From assembly GCA_017522225.1 (NCBI GenBank), contig JAFWZR010000033.1:1-64000 (forward strand): a stretch of 64,000 nucleotides of DNA, given 5' to 3'. Below, one piece after another: positions 61,166 through 64,000 of this stretch (positions are counted from its first letter, which is position 1; each line of letters begins with the position of its first letter). The notes under the pieces are model-generated. The model was given only the letters and a program-made list of their open reading frames with translations, was not told the DNA's origin and did not search any database. The DNA is from Clostridia bacterium. Its GTDB lineage: Bacteria > Bacillota > Clostridia > Oscillospirales > Acutalibacteraceae. A program made the translations under genes and the position numbers.

Positions 61166-61429
61166 TTATACAGTAAAACCTGAATTTACAAGCTTAACAA
61201 GCTCTTCAACAGCCTGCTCCTCGTCGGGACCTGCTGCGATAACCTTGATTGTTGTGCCACCGTCGATGCCCAATGAAAGTACACCGAGCAAGCTCTTTGC
61301 GTTTGCACGACGTTCTTCCTTCTCAATCCAGATAGATGATTTGAAGCAGTTTGCCTTCTGAATGAAAAATGTAGCAGGACGAGCACTCAAGCCAACCTGA
61401 TTCTGTACTGTAACTTCTTTCTCAAACAT
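61166..61429 (-). CDS. HPr-like regulatory protein lacking the active-site His (Crh-like)
   Basis: The 87-residue protein is a clear HPr homologue with the whole fold, but the phosphotransfer histidine at position 15 is serine (VGLSARPAT instead of GLHARPA). Codon AGT needs three base changes from CAT or CAC, or at least two, so it is not a single sequencing error. Ser46 in ANAKSLLGVLSL, the HPr kinase site, is kept. Bacillus Crh has the same design (Gln15, Ser46) and works as a CcpA corepressor without PTS transport. A role in catabolite control is thus likely. It has a promoter at 61488-61515 and its own terminator. Confidence 0.88.
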   Translation of the reverse strand: MFEKEVTVQNQVGLSARPATFFIQKANCFKSSIWIEKEERRANAKSLLGVLSLGIDGGTTIKVIAAGPDEEQAVEELVKLVNSGFTV

Positions 61430-61487
61430 AACCTATATCTCCCAATCCAATTTAATTCAAAGTATATCAGTTTACCACTTGTTAATT

Positions 61488-61515
61488 ATTATATCACAAA
61501 ACTTTTCATCGTCAA
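61488..61515 (-). promoter_or_regulatory. SigA-type promoter of the HPr-like gene
   Basis: On the minus strand TTGACG and a perfect TATAAT are separated by 16 bp. Confidence 0.75.
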
Positions 61516-61531
61516 CAAATAAACTTCACTT

Positions 61532-61558
61532 TAAAAATAATTTGGCTTGTAGTCCAAA
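61532..61558 (-). terminator. Possible weak terminator after trmD
   Basis: On the minus strand TTTGG-A-CT-ACA-AG-CCAAA is followed by TTATTTTTAAAG. The stem is short with a bulge. The rest of 61559-61636 shows no other element. Confidence 0.4.
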
Positions 61559-61636
61559 CTTGCACTTTTTAAAAACCTTTTGTTTGTGCAGATTAACTAT
61601 GGCCTACCCAACAATTTAATGCAGAATGACTATTTT

Positions 61637-62371
61637 TTATTCGCAGTTTTTAAGACTTTCCAAAAATTGCTTATCTTTTTTGTCTAATTCTGCCGATTCG
61701 AGCAGGTCAGGACGTCTTTCATATGTGCGTCTGAGCGACTGCTCTCTTCTCCACTTGTTAATATTTGCATGATGCCCCGACAAGAGTACATCAGGAACCT
61801 TTTTGCCGTGCCATTCGTACGGTCGGGTGTACTGAGGATACTCAAGAAGCGAGTTGTAATGACTCTCCTCTTCAAAAGCCGCATCCTCGGCAAGCACGCC
61901 CGGAAGCATACGCGAAATACTGTCCGCAAGGACAAGCGCAGGCAGCTCTCCGCCTGTCAGCACATAGTCACCGATTGAGATTTCTTCATCAACTATCTCC
62001 TCGATAACGCGCTCATCAACACCCTCGTAATGACCGCAGAGTATTGCTATATTGTCAAGCTTTGAAAGTTCCTTTACCCTCTCCTGAGTAAGAATTTTTC
62101 CCTGCGGTGACATATAGATAAGGTGCGGACGCTTACCGAGCTTTTCGGTCAGTGCACAAAAACAATCGTAAATCGGGTCAACCTGCATCAGCATACCGAG
62201 TCCGCCGCCGTAGGTTGCATCATCAACACGGCGATGCTTGTCTTTTGAGTATTCCCTTATGTTGGTGCAGTTGATTTCAACAAGTCCGCTTTCACGGGAT
62301 CTGCCGATTATACTTTCGCCAAGTACACTTTCACACATTTCGGGAAAGAGAGTTAAAATGTCAATTCTCAT
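61637..62371 (-). CDS. trmD: tRNA (guanine37-N1)-methyltransferase
   Basis: The 244-residue protein starts with the canonical MRIDILTLFPEMCESVL. It has the trefoil-knot SAM-binding segments ILCGHYEGVDERVIEEI and YVLTGGELPALVLADSISRM. It makes m1G37 in tRNA and is essential in many bacteria. ATG 62371 overlaps the rimM stop by 11 bases; the in-frame TTG two codons before is less likely. The usual downstream rplS gene is absent here. Confidence 0.95.
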   Translation of the reverse strand: MRIDILTLFPEMCESVLGESIIGRSRESGLVEINCTNIREYSKDKHRRVDDATYGGGLGMLMQVDPIYDCFCALTEKLGKRPHLIYMSPQGKILTQERVKELSKLDNIAILCGHYEGVDERVIEEIVDEEISIGDYVLTGGELPALVLADSISRMLPGVLAEDAAFEEESHYNSLLEYPQYTRPYEWHGKKVPDVLLSGHHANINKWRREQSLRRTYERRPDLLESAELDKKDKQFLESLKNCE

Positions 62372-62879
62372 CGTCAAAAATTCCTCTCAAAGGCTTGATT
62401 TCAACACGGTTTGCGGCAACATCAACATTGATAACAACATCGGGAATTGCAGGGATAAGATACTCCTTACCGTCCTTTGTAATGTGCCATACATCGTTTG
62501 CACCTGTTTCGCTCACATCCGACAATGTGCCGTAGCACACGCTGTCATCGTCCGCATCAAAAACATCACAGCCGATGAGCTCGGATATAAAATACGAGCC
62601 CTCTGCGATTTTCGCATCCGCACGCTTTATAAAAAGCACACGGTTACGCATTGCCGCTGCAGACTCAACAGTGTCGATTCCCTCAAGCTTTAAAATAACA
62701 ACGTTACCGTGGGGTCTTGCAGAAATGACTTTTACACTTTTGTTCCCACTATTATCATAGTAAAGAGTTTTGAATTGTTTCATAAATTCGGGACCGTCCG
62801 CCCACGGATTAACACGCATTTCACCGCGCACACCGTGTGTGCCGACAATCTGACCGACTTCGAGATATTCTTTAATCAT
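62361..62879 (-). CDS. rimM: Ribosome maturation factor RimM
   Basis: The 172-residue protein has the N-terminal RimM domain (EVGQIVGTHGVRGEMRVNPW) and the C-terminal PRC-barrel (LIGCDVFDADDDSVCYGTLS, YLIPAIPDVVINVDV). It helps 30S assembly by binding ribosomal protein S19. The RBS is AAGGTG. A terminator separates it from khpA, so a second promoter may exist in 62880-62944. Confidence 0.94.
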   Translation of the reverse strand: MIKEYLEVGQIVGTHGVRGEMRVNPWADGPEFMKQFKTLYYDNSGNKSVKVISARPHGNVVILKLEGIDTVESAAAMRNRVLFIKRADAKIAEGSYFISELIGCDVFDADDDSVCYGTLSDVSETGANDVWHITKDGKEYLIPAIPDVVINVDVAANRVEIKPLRGIFDDEN

Positions 62880-62899
62880 AAAAACACCTTCAGTGTAAC

Positions 62900-62935
62900 G
62901 GTAATTTAAAAAGGGCCGACAAAGCGACCCTTTTT
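62900..62935 (-). terminator. Terminator between khpA and rimM
   Basis: AAAAAGGGTCG pairs with CGGCCCTTTTT on the minus strand with one wobble pair, followed by TTTTTAAATT-type sequence. It may allow partial readthrough into rimM-trmD. Confidence 0.75.
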
Positions 62936-62944
62936 GTGCTGGAT

Positions 62945-63178
62945 TTAGTCAATTTCAACAGAAATCTTCTGCTCACTGCGGTTAGCTGCTGAACGCATAA
63001 CAATACGGATTGCCTTTGCGATTCTGCCCTGCTTACCGATAACGCGTCCCATATCGTCGGGAGCAACATGGAGATGGTAAACGATTACGCCATCCTCATC
63101 CGGCTCGTCAACAACAACTGAAACTGCGTCGGGATCGTTTACAAGACCCTGAGCGATCTGTGTCAATAACTCTTTCAT
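62945..63178 (-). CDS. khpA: KH-domain RNA-binding protein KhpA
   Basis: The 77-residue protein is a single KH domain with the GxxG loop in GRVIGKQGRIAKAIRIVMRS. KhpA partners KhpB in Firmicutes and affects cell size and RNA stability. It sits between rpsP and rimM as in many Firmicutes. The RBS is GGAGGAG. Confidence 0.95.
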   Translation of the reverse strand: MKELLTQIAQGLVNDPDAVSVVVDEPDEDGVIVYHLHVAPDDMGRVIGKQGRIAKAIRIVMRSAANRSEQKISVEID

Positions 63179-63198
63179 CTTTTAACTCCTCCGAGTAA

Positions 63199-63441
63199 TT
63201 ATTTGATGATGCCGTTCTTCTTGAAGAGATCCTTAACTGTGTCTGTGGGCTGAGCGCCGTTTGCAAGCCACTTAGCAGCCTTTTCAGCATCAATTTTAAC
63301 CTCTGCGGGCTCTGTCATCGGATTGTAAGTACCGATTTCGTCAATGAATCTGCCGTCACGGGGATACTTTGAATCTGCTACTACTACACGATAGAAAGGA
63401 GCTCTCTTTGCACCCATACGACGAAGTCTGATTTTAACCAT
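63199..63441 (-). CDS. rpsP: 30S ribosomal protein S16
   Basis: The 80-residue protein begins [20 protein letters not shown] and has the typical [23 protein letters not shown] 63441 follows GGAGG; the longer frame begins in the intergenic spacer. It starts the classic rpsP-khpA-rimM-trmD order downstream of ffh. Confidence 0.97.
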   Translation of the reverse strand: MVKIRLRRMGAKRAPFYRVVVADSKYPRDGRFIDEIGTYNPMTEPAEVKIDAEKAAKWLANGAQPTDTVKDLFKKNGIIK

Positions 63442-63511
63442 GATAAATTCCTCCAAAATAAAAATATAAATTTTATATATCAATCACGCAAAGTGACTTG
63501 TGCGTGTTGAA

Positions 63512-64000
63512 TTAAATATCGAAGCCTTTCAGTGCTGAAAGGTCGGGTCTGCCGCGTCTGCGTTTTTTGCCCTTGCCGTTCAACTGCTTAAACATCTTCT
63601 GCATCTGCTTATGCTGAGAGAGAAGTCTGTTAACAGCCTCAACCTCCTGACCGCACCCCTGTGCGATACGACGTTTTCTTGACGGGTTGAGAATTTCGGG
63701 CTTTTCGCGTTCCTGCGGAGTCATAGACTGAATAATAGCCTTGATTCTGTCGAACTGACGCTCGTCTATATCAACATCCTTGATCTGCTTTTCCATACCG
63801 GGAATCATTGAGAGAGTGTCCTTGATAGAACCCATCTTGCGGACCTGGTCGAGCTGATCCATAAGGTCGTTGAGGTCAAATTTGTTCTGACGAAGCTTCT
63901 TTTCAAGCTCCATTGCCTTTTTCTCATCAAGTGCGATTTCCGCCTTTTCGATAAGTGAAAGCATATCACCCATACCGAGGATTCTTGATGCCATACGGTC
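63512..64000 (-). CDS. ffh: Signal recognition particle protein Ffh, C-terminal part (cut by window edge)
   Basis: The readable 162 residues cover the end of the G domain (DRMASRILGMGDMLSLIEKA) and the methionine-rich M domain (RKMGSIKDTLSMIPGMEKQI, NPSRKRRIAQGCGQEVEAVN, QMQKMFKQ) that binds 4.5S RNA and signal sequences. The frame is open through position 64000. The basic tail GKGKKRRRGRP is usual for Clostridia. Confidence 0.96.
   Translation of the reverse strand, partial: DRMASRILGMGDMLSLIEKAEIALDEKKAMELEKKLRQNKFDLNDLMDQLDQVRKMGSIKDTLSMIPGMEKQIKDVDIDERQFDRIKAIIQSMTPQEREKPEILNPSRKRRIAQGCGQEVEAVNRLLSQHKQMQKMFKQLNGKGKKRRRGRPDLSALKGFDI

Overview
The window is a piece of a low-to-mid GC, spore-forming Clostridia chromosome. 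The gene families point to the Ruminococcaceae/Oscillospiraceae group of gut bacteria. The evidence is a dockerin protein, two class B sortases, sporulation proteins (SpoIIQ-like, SpoIID-like, GerA/SpoVAF-like), an MgtE/MgtC magnesium set, many glycosidases, strong GGAGG ribosome binding sites and many TTGACA-17-TATAAT promoters. The species cannot be named from the sequence alone.

Layout. 1-0.4 kb holds two 102-bp direct repeats carrying a tRNA T-arm-like sequence and a terminator. 0.4-27 kb is a catabolic and secretory region: exported proteins of unknown function, a GNAT/Gfo-Idh-MocA fusion, glycosidases of GH36, GH92, GH78, GH110 and GH43 type, a three-gene sugar oxidoreductase/isomerase operon, CysK, RarA, SpoIIQ and two MgtC proteins. 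A tRNA-Ala(CGC) lies beside an array of four short hairpins separated by TGATAT. 27.4-34.6 kb holds the most unusual locus: a 21-codon peptide gene with a strong RBS, an attenuator-like terminator, two half-size ABC exporters (the first interrupted by an in-frame stop), and a separately promoted adenylate-forming ligase, free-standing condensation-domain protein and carrier protein. 34.7-43.3 kb is one tightly packed operon: cysteine desulfurase, ThiI, CinA, two sortases around a Lys/Arg-rich protein, a membrane-anchored protein with faint CinA resemblance, and a dockerin protein. A secreted PHP phosphoesterase follows. 44.8-46.4 kb is mgtE with a 197-nt structured leader. 46.4-51.8 kb holds a pair of related surface proteins and a spore cluster. 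51.8-55.9 kb is an exopolysaccharide module (BY-kinase/chain-length regulator, O-antigen-ligase-like polymerase, GT4). 55.9-64 kb is housekeeping: murD, coaD, rsmD, uvrC, a Crh-like HPr, trmD, rimM, khpA, rpsP and the 3' end of ffh.

How it fits together. The glycosidases would trim terminal galactose, mannose, rhamnose and related sugars from plant and host glycans, and the Gfo/Idh and isomerase genes would handle the released or oxidised sugars. Several exported proteins share short aromatic amphipathic tails that look like membrane-attachment devices. The Ser15 HPr probably acts only as a regulator of carbon catabolite control. The peptide/exporter/ligase/condensation/carrier locus is the best candidate for an undescribed system: possibly an acylated or otherwise modified short exported peptide. 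That function is inference from gene families and gene order only.
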